A stretch of DNA of 64,000 bases from Viola odorata (GCA_963691705.1 OY829538.1:50123151-50187150); one strand, 5' to 3'; positions 46,992 through 60,774 are shown, counted from the first letter of the stretch. Notes: generated by a model from the letters alone, not told the origin. Translations and numbers: made by a program.

Positions 46992-48458
46992 TGATTTGAC
47001 GTTTATTTCCATGTGTTTTTACCATTTTAAACTACCTTATTTAGGGTAAAAACAATCTCTTTCACGTCAATTTGATATCTTTTAAAGGAAGTCTTGGGCA
47101 AGAGAAGAAATGAAGGAAACGTATGCCTTGAGTGACAAAGTGGCAATCTTGGCCGCAGGCTTGGCCAAGATTGCAGGGATAGAGGAGTGCTGGTCATGGA
47201 TTCAAGGAAGACGCGTTTGGATTGAGAAGCCAGCTGGCTGTTGCGTCCAAAGGAATGACTCTTGGTTGTAATCCGATTTGAACAAAAACAATCTTTTAGT
47301 ATTTTATTTTATTTTATTTCGAATTTGAACAATTGGGATTTTATCCCTATCTTTTAGCTATTTGACGTTTGGAATTTGGAAAGGAACGTAATTGGTGGGG
47401 ACTCTAACCTTGTTAAAGCTTAGGGAAGGCTGTCAATTATAGGATCTTCCTTCTTCCAACTTTTGGTTCTTGTAAACATTTCGCTCTGTGATAATTCGGT
47501 TTTGAATATCACAGATTCTATTTTAATTCATGTTCTTCAATTATTCTTTTGCTTCTTCGATTATTATGTCTAGTAGCTAAACACCCAATTCTTGGTAAGG
47601 GTTGAGTGAGTGCACTTGTGAATCGCGAGACCGATCTATTCCTAATATCCTCTCGATCGTAATTGATTCAAGTTCTGTTTTAACAAACCAGTTCCCGTCT
47701 AGGCTAAGACTTGATCAATCTTAGGCAAGACGACGAATTTGTAGCTAGTCACGAAGGGGACTAGCGAAACTGGAGTGACGCAAGTAGGCAGCTAGCCTCG
47801 CGGAGGTTAGTGGACTTGGATTGATATAGGCCTAACCAGACTGACAATCTAGGGCTCCGAGTTGGGAGTACCTTGGCCTAGACTCTGTGTTTCCCTGCAC
47901 CATTGAGAAAACGCATGTGCCTCAAGCCAGCAGCCAATTGGATAAACCCTTTAACCAGTAAGGTGTCCACTGGCCAGGATCACTAGGAAAGGGGGTTCCC
48001 TCCAAGTGATTTCAAGAGGAGGAAAGTAGGATTGGAAAGGGGTTCCTCCCAATCTATAGCAGAGTTATGAGAGAGAAGGAGAAAATCTAAGGTCGATGAT
48101 CGATTAAACAAGGAATGCACTCACGAATTCGCCCTTACCAGGAGTTCACCTCACAACAGTTCATAACCAACCTCAATCTGCAATCTTAGCTAAGATCTCC
48201 TTCTGCCTAAGATTGCCCCTTTTTATTTTATTATTGCTTGTTCTCTTCTATGCTTTGTTTATCTTAATTGCAAAAACAAAACCCCTCAACTCTAGTGACG
48301 AGGAAGTCGAGTCAAAACTATAATTTCCCGAAAGATCTCTGTGGACGATCTTCTTACCACAATTTACAAGTTCCTTATGGACGAGTGATAAGTTGTATTC
48401 CTACCCCTCATTTCGTATATTTTATACAACTAAATTTGATGCCCTCGACACGCAATCA
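46992..48458 (+). repeat. 5' LTR of the Athila-like element
   Basis: The 1467-bp LTR starts TGATTTGACG and ends CACGCAATCA. A conserved module 'tagctaaacacccaattctt' lies at about 47574-47593. Transcription would start within it; I could not place a firm TATA box. Confidence 0.95.
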
Positions 48459-48463
48459 AATTT

Positions 48464-48481
48464 TGGCGTCGTTGCCGGGGA
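48464..48481 (+). other. primer-binding site, tRNA-Asp type
   Basis: TGGCGTCGTTGCCGGGGA begins 5 bases after the 5' LTR. It is complementary to the 3' end of plant tRNA-Asp(GTC) (TCCCCGGCAACGGCGCCA) with one mismatch, a C-to-T change within the site. Confidence 0.9.
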
Positions 48482-48533
48482 TCTTTTGACGATATTTTTG
48501 TAGTTTTATTTTTATTTTTGTCTTTTGCAGTTA

Positions 48534-51500
48534 ATGACCAGGTCCTCAAAGGAAGATTTACTACCTTTGAATCTAGAACTTACGAGGACTGAAGCACAAA
48601 ACAGAAAGAAAGCCAAGAGAAAATTCGACGGTGAATTTTCTAGTACACAAATAGAATCTAGTTCTATTAGCAGTCTAGGCTAAGATCCAGGCCCATCTGA
48701 AAACCCAATCCCAATCATGGAGGAAAATCACCTAAGAACACCCCGTAACAGAACAGACGATGAGGGAACAAAACAGGGGGGCAGAATGAGTGACCTACTC
48801 CTGTATTAATCTACCCCCAATGGCTAATGACTGGTCTATTAAGACAAATATCATAGCCAACTTAACCAAGTTCCATGGCCACTCAAACGAGAATCCATAT
48901 AACCATTTGAGGAACCTTCACCTCCAATGTGACACTCTGAAACTAGTGGGAGTATCGATTGAGAGGGCCAAACTGAAAGCATTTCCCTGGTCTCTTGAAG
49001 ACTCAGCTAAGAATTGGTTTTATAGCTTGCCCCATAACGCTATTACAACATGGGGAGATATGTCCGCTGCCTTCCTGAACAAGTATTGGAACACGACTAA
49101 GGCAGAGACAACAAGGAAGAATTTAGTCTCCATCCAGCAGAGGGGAGGCGAGAGCTTGAGTGAGTATCATCAGAGGTACAGGGACCTTCAAGATATTTGC
49201 CCTACACATGGTGTAGCCGACAATCTTCTTATCCAATATTTCTATAACGGAATGTGTGTAAATGATAAGGAGAGAGTGGATGCAGCCGCTGGAGGGGCAC
49301 TTCAAGACCTTACACCAACAAGAGCCAAATTGCTTCTCCAAACAATGGCCGATAATTGCCAAAACAACGCCTCATCCTAGAGAAATTCTGCACCTTCTTC
49401 TTTGAATGCTTTAAATGTTGAAAATAAGCTTGATAATATTACTAACATATTGATGAATCTTTCTACAGGTGCCACATCTCAAGTACAACCTATAGTAGCA
49501 ACAGCTAATCCTATGCCCTCGATTTGCGAGATTTGCCAACAATTAGATCATCCAACCCATAGTTGTTACATGGTGGAACAGCCGGGTGACCCAGCCCCAA
49601 TCCCAGTCAATGCGGCATATGGTTACAATCAAGGACAACCTAGATTTCCACATAAAAGTAACCAATACCCTTGGAGGCAGCATCCCAATCTAAGGTGGAG
49701 ACAAGATCCGCCCCAGCCTAGCCAACAACCACAACAACAATACAATCAGCAACCACAACAATCCCCCATAAACTTTCAACACTTCGTACCCAGACCACCT
49801 TAATCAAACCAGGCCAATGTCCCACTGTTGCCACTAGTACCTCAACCGCTTAAGATTACTGGAGTTCTCATAGAGGATACGTTGCAAAAATTCATGCAGG
49901 CAACCCAGTCTAGTCTTGTTGAGATGCAGAAACAGAATGTTGAAATGCAGAAGCAAATCAGCCAACTTACCCAACAGACGCAACAACCTGAGTCAGGTGG
50001 CAAATTACCTTCCACCACTGAAAATAATCCTAGGCACAATGTAAGTGTTATTCATCTTAGGAGTGAAAGTGTTCTACCTGAAAGGAAGGGAGCAAAGTCA
50101 GACCAGGAGGTATACAATCAGTCGTTTGAGGATAAGGATGATGATGTGGACGAAGAAATCTAGGTAGAATCTCAGCCGGAACCAATCTTGGGTAAGACTG
50201 AGACTAAGACTGACAATCTAGCCGAAACAGAAAAGGAGCAACCGATCTTAGCCAAGCCAGTAGCTAAGACTGATGAGTAGAGTTCAAAACCTCAGGAAAT
50301 AGTGGAGATTCCACCACCCTATCCTCCCAAGTCTTCCAAACAGAAGAAGTTAGACGAGGCTAAGGAATTCATGAACATTTTTGGCAAAGTGGCAGTGAAT
50401 ATTCCCATGCTAGATTTAATTTCTAAAGTACCATCTTATGCAAAAAAATTAAAAGAACTCTGTACTAACAAAAGAAAACTTGCAGGAATGGAGAGAGTGA
50501 ATCTTACACAGAATGTTTCCTCAGTACTTCATAGTAAACTCCCAGAGAAGTGCGGAGATCAAGGAACCTTCACCATCCCTTGTAAGATAGGGAACGAAAT
50601 AGTGGAAAAAGCTCTTTGCGACTTAGGGGTTGGAATCAACGTGATGTCCTTGAAAGAATATGAGACATTGCAAATGGGACCAATGAAAGAGACGCAGGTG
50701 GTGATTCAATTGGCTGACCGAACCGTAATTCATCCTAAGGGAGTAGTAGAGGACGTTCTCGTCCAAGTCAATAATTTTATATACCCTGTGGATTTTTATA
50801 TAGTTGAGATGGATTCTGACTTGCCTTCTTGTACAACAGATGTGCTTCTAGGGAGACCTTTCCTTAGGTCAGCTAGAGCAAAGATAGATGTTTATGAAGG
50901 AAGTATCATTTTGGAATTCTTTGGGAGCACGATTAAATTATATATGAAGGAGGGATTAAAATATCAAAATGAGACGCACAGTGTTAATTTTATTGATATT
51001 TTATACCCTATCGAAGAAGAAACTGCAGATTTGAGTGCTACTGACCCACTTGATTTTGTCTTAAGCAGAAGTATCTCAGCTAAGACACTGACAGAATTGG
51101 AAGACCGAGTGGGAAACCGAGAAGATCTTAGGGAGATCTTAATAGATCTTCACGAGACTGAACCATTGAAGGAATCATTGAATTGCCCATTGTTGAGCGT
51201 GTCTGATTATAAGGTTTTACCATCTATTGTGCAGGCACCCAAACTAGATCTTAAGGAGTTTCCAAAACACCTTAAGTATGCCTATCTAGGCCAAGACAAA
51301 ACTCTGCCAGTAATAATCTCAGCTAAGCTTTCCAGCGAGGAAGAAGCCAGATTGAAAAACGTATTGAAGGAACACAAAGAGGCTATTGGATGGACCTTGG
51401 CAGACATCAAGGGCATATTCTCAACCATTTGTACCCACAAGATTCATGTGGAAGAGGATAAGAAAATAGTCCGACAACCCCAAAGGAGGCTAAACCCTCC

Positions 51501-54137
51501 GATGATGGAAGTTGTAAAGAAAGAAATTATTAAGTTGCTTGATGCTGAAATTATTTACCCGATCTCTGATAGTTCGTGGGTTTCCCCTGTGCAGGTTGCA
51601 CCTAAGAAGACAGGAATTACTGTGACCGAAGGAGAAGATGGAGTAAAAAGGACCACAAGAATTCAGAATGGGTGGAGAGTCTGCATAGACTACCGCAGAC
51701 TTAACCAAGTCACGAGGAAGGACCACTTTCCGTTACCATTCATTGACCAAATGGTGGAACGATTGACTGGGAAATCCCACTATTGTTTCTTGGATGGTTA
51801 TTCGGGATTTCATCAAATCCCAGTGGCATTAGAAGACCAAGAGAAGACGACATTCACATGTCCTTTCTGAACCTTTGTGTATAGGAGGATGCCATTCAGA
51901 TTATGCAACGCACCAGCCACCTTTCAAAGGTGTATGGTTAGTATCTTTTCAGACTATGTAGAAAAAGGAATTGAAGTGTTCATGGATGACTTCACCGTCT
52001 ATGGTGATGATTTTGATCAATGCTTATCTAATCTGAAAAACATTTTGAAAAGATGTGTGGGCACTAATCTTGTGTTAAACTTTGAAAAATGTCACTTTAT
52101 GGTAGAACAAGGTATTGTCTTAGGCCATGTAGTTTCCAAGAAAGGTATAGAAGTCGACCAGTCTAAGATTGATGTTATTAAAAGCTTACCTTACCCCTCA
52201 TGCGTGCGTGAGGTTAGAAGTTTTCTTGGCCATGCAGGATTTTATCGCAGGTTTATCAAAGACTTCTCAAAGATAGTGGAGTCGATGTGCAAGCTGTTAC
52301 AAAAAGAAGTGGACTTCAATTTTGACGAAGCATGCCAAGTGGCGTTTGACAAGATCAAGGAGAAACTCACTACTGCCCCAATCATACAAGCACCAGATTA
52401 GAGTCTCCCATTCGAGTTGATGTGTGATGCTAGCAACTCAGCCGTTGGTGCGGTTCTAGGGCAGAAGAATGGTAGAGATCCACACGTGATCTACTACGCC
52501 TCTAAGATGCTTGACGAGGCACAAAAGAACTATACCATAATGGAAAAGGAGTTGTTTGCAATAATCTTTGCATTGGATAAATTCAGATCGTATTTGTTGG
52601 GAAAAAAGTCATAGTCTTTTCTGACCATGCGACATTGAGGTATCTCCTGACCAAATTAGAATCTAAGCCAAGACTGATCCGCTGGATTTTACTTTTGCAG
52701 GAATATAATCTGGAGATTAAGGACAAAGCAGGAAAGAAAAACTTAGTCGCAGACCACCTGAGCAGATGCCTTGTAAAAGGCGATTCGAAACCAATCAGAG
52801 ATGATTTGCCAGACGAACACCTATATGTTATCCAGGCAATGAGACCATGGTTTGCTAATCTCGTAAATTTCTTAGCCACGGGTAAGTATCATGGAGACTT
52901 AACGGCTCAAGAAAAGGTAAAGATTAAGCATGACAGTAGGTATTTCGTCTGGGATGACCCTTATCTTTGGAAAATTGGATATGATCAATTGATTAGGAGA
53001 TGTATTCCTGAAAGTGAGATCCCGTCTGTCTTAAGATTTTGTCATTCTTATGCATGTGGTGAAAATTTTGGAGCCAAGAGGACAACCTTAAAAGTCCTTG
53101 AGTCGGGATTTTATTGGCCTACTCTATTTCATGATAGCTATAGATTCTGTAAGACATGCCCTGAATGCCAAAAGATAGGAAACATAAGCGCTAAAAACCA
53201 AATGCCCATGAATGTTATATTAAATTGTGAGATTTTTTATTTATGGGGTATTGATTTTATGGGCCCTTTTCCTATGTCAAATGGAAAACAATATCTATTG
53301 CTTGCTGTGGATTACGTGTCTAAATGGATAGAAGCGAAAGCAACTAGGACCAATGATGCTAAAACTGTTGTTTCATTTTTGAAAACTAACATTTTGAACA
53401 GATTTGGTGTGCCAAGGGGGATCATTAGCGACCGTGGGATACATTTTTGCAATAGGATTATTGTTTCACTTTTCAGGAAGTATGGTGTAACGCATAGGGT
53501 TTCCACTGCTTATCACCCTCAGTCAAATGGCCAAGCGGAAGTATCAAATAGGGAGATCAAGGCGATCTTAGCTAAGACAGTTGGCTTAGATCGGCGAGAT
53601 TGGAGCCAAAGGTTGGATGATGCGTTGTGGGCATACCGGACCGCCTATAAAACTCCCATAGGAATGACCCCGTATAAATTGGTGTACGGGAAAGCGTGCC
53701 ACCTGCCAGTAGGTATGCAACATAGGGCTTATTGGGCAATTCGAAAATGCAATCTAAGGTACGACCAGGCAGGTGAGGAAAGGAAACTTCAAATCCACGA
53801 GATAGAACTGAGGAATCAAGAATTTGACAACCAACTCTTAGCTAAGATCAAGATGAAGACATACCATGACAACAAGATTGTTGAGAAAAATCTCCAACTT
53901 GGGGGAAAAGTCCTTCTATAAAACTCCAGATTTAAGCTCTTTCCTGGTAAGCTTAAGACTAAATGGGAAGGTCCATATGTTATCACTAATATCTACCCTC
54001 ATGGTGCAGTGGACATTAAGAATGAAAAGACAGGAATAGTGTTCAAGGTCAATGGACAGCGGCTCAAACCATTCCTAGAAGGATTTCCAACATTTAAGGA
54101 AAGCCAAGCGATTGAAGCCCCACCTGAGATTCAATGA
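48534..54137 (+). pseudogene. gag-pol of the Athila-like element, multiply broken
   Basis: An ATG at 48534 opens a short N-terminal piece ending at a stop near 48680. From 48790 to 52614 one frame is kept despite stops at 49378, 49801, 50161, 50278, 51868 and 52399. A frameshift near 52600 leads to 52635-53921, with a further stop at 53919, and the frame ends at 54137. Domains: gag core (48850-49370), CCHC knuckle CEICQQLDHPTHSC near 49527, aspartic protease (DLGVGIN near 50620), reverse transcriptase (51480-52080, catalytic FMDDF near 51980), RNase H (MCDASNSAVGAVLG near 52420), integrase with the zinc region (second His position is Asn, GENFG) and D, D, E in GIDFMGP, ISDRG and [10 protein letters not shown], then a GPYVI C-terminal module. 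It cannot make an intact polyprotein. Confidence 0.93.
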
Positions 54138-54161
54138 AAAAAAAAGCAGAGTCATGCCTAG

Positions 54162-55528
54162 TGATAAGACCATAAAATGTGTTAATTATCATCGTCCTTT
54201 ATGCCTTTTTAGGATGATGATACTGCTGATTTGTGCGCTTTCCACTCCTTTTTGCAGATTCTCCAGTTGAGGAGACATTTTATGACTTTAAAGCTGGAAA
54301 TGCCTTTTCTCAGAGCAAATTGGTGCAACCTAAGAGGACTCTTCATCAGGCCTGGGAATTCGACAGAGTGGTCATGTTGACTGGGGTCAACTCATTAATC
54401 CAAGGTTCCCATGGGCCTGGGCCGGAGCTGGAGAGGACGCTACTGTGCTTCTAGAAGACAGAATGTCCAGCCTAGATTAAAACTCTTCCAGATTTACTCT
54501 TTTGAGATAAATAAAATCTTTTTAGATATTATTTTAGTTTTATCTTTTTAGAATTTTGAACAATTGAGGACTCCTATTAAGGGGGGATGTCTCTTCTTCT
54601 CCATCTATCTTTTTTTCCTCTCAATTAAAAACAACAACGCAAGCGGGAGCTTCAATCCGTTTGCTTTCTTTCCCTTTCAATTAATTTTTACTTTTATGCT
54701 TTTAATATCTTGCATTATTTCGATATGAGTATGCGAGGCTAAACAACCCTTTCTCGGTGAAGATCATCTGCCATGATTCATAGATGTTACGAGATCTAAG
54801 TGTTCTTCATAAGAACAAGAGTTTGTATCTCTTTCTGTTTTAATTACTTGTCAATGAATTCTTGTTTTCTTGGAAGCCTGACCAACTTGTTTAAAACTAG
54901 GATTTTTACAGTCTTTCTCCCAAGCCTTAGATCCTACATCATGAGGGTGAATACGAAGGTAACTAACTAATCGACGGATTAGATTAGAGAATGGAAATGG
55001 TCAGGTTTATAGGATTAGACACTGCTCTATCCCAGACCTGGGATCGGTCTCTCACGGCGTGTTATTTGGCCACTTTATTAGACCTGATAGGTTAACTTCT
55101 TTATGCCATAAAGTAGACCAAGGATCTTAATAGGTGAAAACCTTTAGGAATCTCGAATAGGTAAAGAGTAGGAGATCTAGGTGAAAACATGATCTTTATA
55201 GCCACCTACACATTCTAGTTCTAATATTATTGAATCGATGATCAACACTTATGAATCATGAGCACTATCTTCACCAGGATTTTATCACCACTTGATTACA
55301 CACACTTCTTCCTGCTGTTTGTTTACGTTTCTGTTCTTTAATTTCTTTTGCATTACAATCACTCTCACATTGGTATTTACCACAAGCACACCACTGGTCA
55401 CTTACAAAAGTCTTTACATAGTCCACCGAATCCCTGTGGATCGATCCCTTTACCGTTATTGCTACTATTCTTAGTTACATGTGCATGGTAAACTGTACTT
55501 ATAATTTTGACGGTTTCGGCAACCATCA
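54162..55528 (+). repeat. solo LTR (family S-like) nested in the Athila-like element, TSD CCTAG
   Basis: A 1367-bp sequence starts TGATAAGACC and ends GGCAACCATCA, flanked by perfect CCTAG (54157-54161 and 55529-55533). It lies 24 bp after the pol stop. Near its 3' end 'gacggtttcggcaacc' matches the family S end, and 'gaggctaaacaacc' near 54746 matches the shared module. It is younger than its host's arrival. Confidence 0.92.
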
Positions 55529-56033
55529 CCTAGGACTATAACTAGGGCGCTACATGGGAGGCAACCCATGCTTTTTAATTCATCTCCTTTCTCCTTTTAT
55601 TTTCCTTTTTTTTTGTGAATAAATTGTTTGTTCAAAATTATTCCAGAGTCGCTTACTGATTTCTCTTTCAGGAATTTCTTGGAGTTTTCTAGAGGGTTGC
55701 GAGGAATTAAGTGTGGTGAGGAATCTTGGCTAAGTCTTTTTGATCTAGGCCATATTTTATTCGGCCAAGAATTAGATGACACGCGGAGAAAAAGGGGAAA
55801 ATAGAACAGATTACGTGTAGGAAGGAGGAGAAAAAGTAGGAGCAACGGTTATATTTTGAAAATTAATTATCATTTGGGAATTAATTTTTTTTCAAATTAT
55901 GAGATAGACTCCTTACCTCCCACTAAATCCTCAAATCCCTAAAATTTCTCCCTTACCGAAAATCTCTCAACACATCCTCAGTTAAAACTACTCCACTCTC
56001 CTACTTTCACTCCACGATCAATTCTCTTTAAAC

Positions 56034-57923
56034 ATGGAAAAATCCAAGAAATCGGCCGCACCAAAATCCCCTCTAGAAAATCAAGAATCTCCCATCCCTT
56101 CGCAATCTCCTTCTCTCTCAAATCCAGAGAAAGATCTGCCGAAGAATCTAGACGAAGTACTTAGCATAGCGAGAACCATCATGTCGATGGAAAAATACAC
56201 GTCTGGTTCTCCGAGTCAGCATGCAAAGCAAGTTTCATCCACTCCTCCTCCAGTACATACCTCCGGGTCTCCTCAGGGCACTCTCCCAACTAAGAGGAAG
56301 ATTCTCCTCACCGAAGAGCCGAAAACCCAATCTAGGGTTAGTAAAGAAGGCGGCTCAGAGGTAGAAGTGATATCGGATACTGATTCCGATGAGAAGGTGT
56401 AGCCCACTACTAGAGCCAAGCAGGTGGCTCAAAAAAAGGCTGGAAAGAAGGGAGCTGATTCTGAACCTTTGTGCAAAAAAGGTTCGACGAAGGAGAGGAA
56501 ATCAGGGAAGAGAAAAATAGAAGTGGGTGATGAAGCAACCCCAGCCAAAAGGACATGTTCTGCGACTGCGAAAGGGAAGAAGAAAGTTGAGGAATCTGAA
56601 CTTGAAGATGACTCAGATGCTGATGCAGCTGCAGTCTTGGCCAAGCCTGCGGCCAAGACCGCCAAGGTATTCCTACCCCCCTTAAACTCATTGAATGGCT
56701 GTTTGAGGCCTGATACCCCTGATTTTAAGATTAGATTACTTGAGAAGCATGCTTGCGAAATTACTCAGTTTGCAATTCTTGATGCTTTGGGTGTGGGTAG
56801 CAGGATTAGGCTGTACATAATCAATCTTGGGTGGGAATCTTTCATGTACCTTGATTTGCCTGCTTACACTGAGTTGTGTTTGGAATTCCATGCATTTTTC
56901 TGGCTTGATCAAGATAAGCTGTATGCTAATGGTAGAGCCTATCCTGATCTTGGCGCGTCTGATGTGGTGAATTTTCGATTGCTTGATATGTGGTCTCACT
57001 TGTCTACTGATGAATTTAATCTCTTGCTTGGATTTGTGACTGAAGAAGGACTTAAATCTGATGAGTATAGGAATGCCCTGACTGATTATCCCCCTGATTG
57101 GGATAAGGCAGTAGCTTATGGAGAGTTAATTGGTGACCCTAATGGGAAACTCAATAAAAATGCTAAGGCTCACCAGATCCGAGATCCTACCTTGAGGATT
57201 CTCCAAAGGATCCTCTCTATTAATCTCTCTGGCAAGATAACTATCTCGGGCAATATTTCTAAGCTTGAAACCTTTTTACTTTAGTGCATGTTGCATAAGA
57301 AGAGAATAAATTTAGGCTACTAGATTGTTAGGCAAATCAAGGTATGCGATCCAATCCCTAAACTGATCCTAGGCACTCTTATTTCCTATATCACTGCAAC
57401 TGCTAGGGGTATTGACCTGTCTACTTTAAACATGCATAAATCCTGTGCCGTTAAGATCATGGATCTTAAGGCTTTTGACCAGATGGGTCATTTCCATGAG
57501 GAAAAAGGATTTCTTTGTTTTAATACAGGTTTCACACAAGTAGCAGATCACCTCTATGGCAAAAGGATCAATGGCAATTTTAAGCTGCGACCAATCCAGC
57601 TTGATGATGCAGTCCCTAAGTCCAGCAGTGCAGACAAAGAGGCCAATCTTGGGCAAGATGCCAAGAATCCAAAGACAACCCAATGCGACTTAGATCCTGA
57701 CCACCCATTACTTCCAGAATGGGCTGAGAAACTCTTGAGCCTTATACGTGAGCAGCTCATTGTTTTTACTGACAACCAGCACCTATTCTATGACTACCAG
57801 GTGGCAGCTAAGGAGCAGCTGCAGAATGTTGTAGACCAGCAACAAGCCTTGTTCCAGAGCATTGAAAAGGCTCAGCAGGAGCAGCTCAACAAGTTTATGG
57901 AGCAGCAGGAGGTCAAGTACTAG
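56034..57923 (+). pseudogene. second ORF of the Athila-like element, broken
   Basis: One frame of about 630 codons starts at ATG 56034, with in-frame stops at 56400-56402, 57282-57284 and near 57320. The N-terminal third is Ser/Pro/Lys-rich and basic, including nuclear-signal-like KGKKK and GKRKIE stretches. The middle (56690-57280) is a globular domain resembling the plant 'putative transposon protein' family. The C-terminal part is Gln-rich with coiled-coil character (57720-57915). Position after pol matches the extra ORF of Athila-like elements, sometimes called env-like, but I see no signal peptide or membrane segment. The homologous remnant is at 60-640. Its role is unknown. Confidence 0.75.
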
Positions 57924-59299
57924 CAAATCCAGGCCCATTTAGACGTTTCCTTCAAATTTATCCAAGCCATGGATAAGGCTGTTGCGCACATACGCAACAA
58001 AGTGAATGACCATTTTAGCAGCAACAGTAATTCCAGTGACTCCTCAAAGGAAGGATATAGTTCTGTACCATCAGTGCCCGCTCCAAACCAACCACCGCCA
58101 CCTCCCGCAACACAATAAAGCCCCCAGGTCGTGTCCTTTTCTTTCTTTTCTTTTTCCATTTATTGTGTCTTTTTATTTTTATTTTTACTCTCATTTACAC
58201 ATTGAGGACAATGTGTCCTTTAAGTGTGGTGAGGTTGTTCTTAGGTGATTTGTCTGTATATACATGTCTTTGATGTGTTTTTGTGTGATTTTCTTTTGTT
58301 GCATGAAATTTTTTGTGAATCTAGGCTAAGATAGTTGGCCTAGATTGTCTAGTTAGAATCTGATGCATGATTTTCTTTGTTTTCATGTGTGTTTTTAGGC
58401 ATGTGTGTTTTGTGTTTTGTGTTTTGTTTGAGTGTCGGCAAAAATTTGGACTATGCTTAAAGCCTTTTTCTTAATGTCTTAACCTTGACCTTTAGCATCC
58501 TTCACCTTGCGACCCCGTAACTTTTGAACAAGGCAATTCAATGGGTTAACATATTCAACACTAGTAAGGGTACGGGTCCTGGTATCCATTAAGCATCCAT
58601 CTTGTACATGATCATGAGGTCTAGCATTGTGTAACAGACTTAACAAATAGGCAAGCTTCCACCAAATATTTTTAATATCCCCTTAAGGAAAACTGCTAAG
58701 TGAATAACGGAGTTTGTTGCCTTGTGTTGTGCTGAATTGCTCTAATGAAGAGAACTACTTTTATGCCCAGTAAATTGCATGCTCTTAAAAATAGAAAAAA
58801 AAATGATGAAATAAAATGTCTTGATATTTCTGCCTCACCAAGTGGAAATACTCAAGAAACTTTCAGCAAGAGCAATGAAAAAATATATGTGTATTTGTCT
58901 TGATATTTCTGCTTCACTAAGCATTAATATTCAAGAAACTTGTAGCAATATTGGCATAGAAAATTTTCGAACAAGGTAATTGAATGATGATGTTGAGCAG
59001 TAGAATTAAGGGGAGAATACCTAAGTAGGTGAATGTCCTGTCTTGTTGAGTCTATTGTGGAATTCAAAGATGTTATGGTCATGTGGAATTCGGATGTTTG
59101 GGGTGTTGAATAGACCTTGTTCATAAGGGTTGGGATCCATTGAGAAGTATGCTGACTGTCACAGGTATGAAGGTGTAAAGGAACTGGTTAAGGGTAGTCT
59201 GTCCAGAAATTTGCCATCGTTTGTTTTCCTTTGTCTTGAGTCTTTCTTTTTCTTTTTCTTAGTTAAGAGTCCAGTATGCTTGGGGGCAAGCATTGTTCA

Positions 59300-59313
59300 A
59301 GTGTGGTGAGGTT
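59300..59313 (+). other. polypurine tract of the Athila-like element
   Basis: 'agtgtggtgaggtt' lies directly before the 3' LTR start TGATTGACA. It is less pure than the element 1 tract at 4789-4799 (a run of G), and an inner copy lies at 58225-58235. Confidence 0.65.
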
Positions 59314-60774
59314 TGATTGACATTTCCATGTATTTTTACCATCTTAAACTACCTTGTTTAGGGTAAAAATAATCTCTTTCACGTCAATTTGATATCTTTT
59401 GAAGGAAGTCTTAGGCAAGAGAAGAAATGAAGGAAACGTATGCCTTGAGTGACAAAGTGGCAATCTTGGCCGCAGGCTTGGCCAAGATTGCAGGGATAGA
59501 GGCGTGCTGGTCATGGATTCAAGGAAGACGCGTTCGGATTGAGAAGCCAGCTGGCTGTTGCGTCCAAAGGAATGACTCTTGGTTGTAATCCAATTTGAAC
59601 AAAAATAATCTTTTAGTATTTTATTTTATTTCATTTCAAATTTGAACAATTGGGATTTTATCCCTATATTTTAGCTATTTGAAGTTTGGAATTTGGAAAG
59701 GAACATAATTGGTGGGGACTCTAACCTTGTTAAAGGTTAGGGAAGGCTGCCAATTACAGGATCTTCCTTCTTCCAACTTTTGGTTCTTGTAAACATTTTG
59801 CTCTGTGATAATTCAATTTTGAATATCACAGATTCTATTTTAATTCATGTTCTTCAATTATTCTTTTGCTTCTTCGATTATTATGTCTAGTAGCGAAACA
59901 CCCAATTCTTGGTAAGGGTTGAGTGAGTGCACTTGTGAATCGTGAGACCGATCGGTTCCTAATATCCTCTCGATCGTAATTGATTCAAGTTCTATTTTAA
60001 CAAATCGGTTCCCGTCTAGGCTAAGACTTGATCAATCTTAGGCAAGACGACGAATTTGTAGCTAGTCACGAAGGGGACGAGCGAAACCGGAGTGACGCAA
60101 GTAGGCAGCTAGCCTCGCGGAGGTTAGTGGACTTGGATTGATATAAGCCTAACCAGACTGACAATCTAGGGCTCCGAGTTGGGAGTAGCTTGGCCTAGAC
60201 TCTGTCTTTCCCTGCACTATTGAGAAAACGCATGTGCCTCAAGCCAGCGGCCAATTGGATAAACCCTTTAACCAGCAAGGTGTCCACTGGCCAGGATCAC
60301 TAGGAAAAGGGGTTCCCTCCAAGTGATTTCAAGAGGAGGAAAGTAGGATTGGAAAGGGTTCCTCCCAATATATAGCAGAGTTATGAGAGAGAAGGAGAAA
60401 ATCTAAGGTCGATGATCGATTAAACAAGGAATGCGCTCACGAATTCGCCCTTACCAGGAGTTCACCTCACAACAGTTCACAACCAACCTCAATCTACAAT
60501 CTTAGCTAAGATCTCCTTCTGCCTAAGATTGCCCCTTTTTATTTTATTATTGCTTGTTCTCTTCTATGCTTTGTTTATCTTAATTGCAAAAACAAAACCC
60601 TTCAACTCCAGTGACGAGGAAGTCAAGTCAAAACTATAATTTCCCGAAAGATCTCTGTGGACGATCTTCTTACCACAATTTACAAGTTCCTTGTGGACGA
60701 GTGATAAGTTGTATTCCTACCCCTCATTTCGTATATTTTATACAACTAAATTTGATGCCCTCGACACACAATCA
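59314..60774 (+). repeat. 3' LTR of the Athila-like element
   Basis: The 1461-bp partner of 46992-48458 starts TGATTGACATTTCC and ends CACACAATCA. Differences between the two LTRs are concentrated in the first 350 bases and are mainly transitions. Confidence 0.95.

Larger units (their letters stand above)
46992..60774 (+). mobile_element. Athila-like Ty3/gypsy retrotransposon, structurally complete, TSD AGTAT
   Basis: The 13,783-bp element is bounded by LTRs 46992-48458 and 59314-60774, with perfect TSD AGTAT at 46987-46991 and 60775-60779. Order: LTR, tRNA-Asp-type primer site, gag-protease-RT-RNase H-integrase in one frame, nested solo LTR, second ORF, inner purine tract, polypurine tract, LTR. 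The tRNA-Asp primer, a long second ORF after pol and two purine tracts fit the Athila side of the gypsy superfamily. By eye the LTRs are about 97% identical, so insertion was probably within the last few million years. Every ORF carries stops, so it is not autonomous now. Confidence 0.95.
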
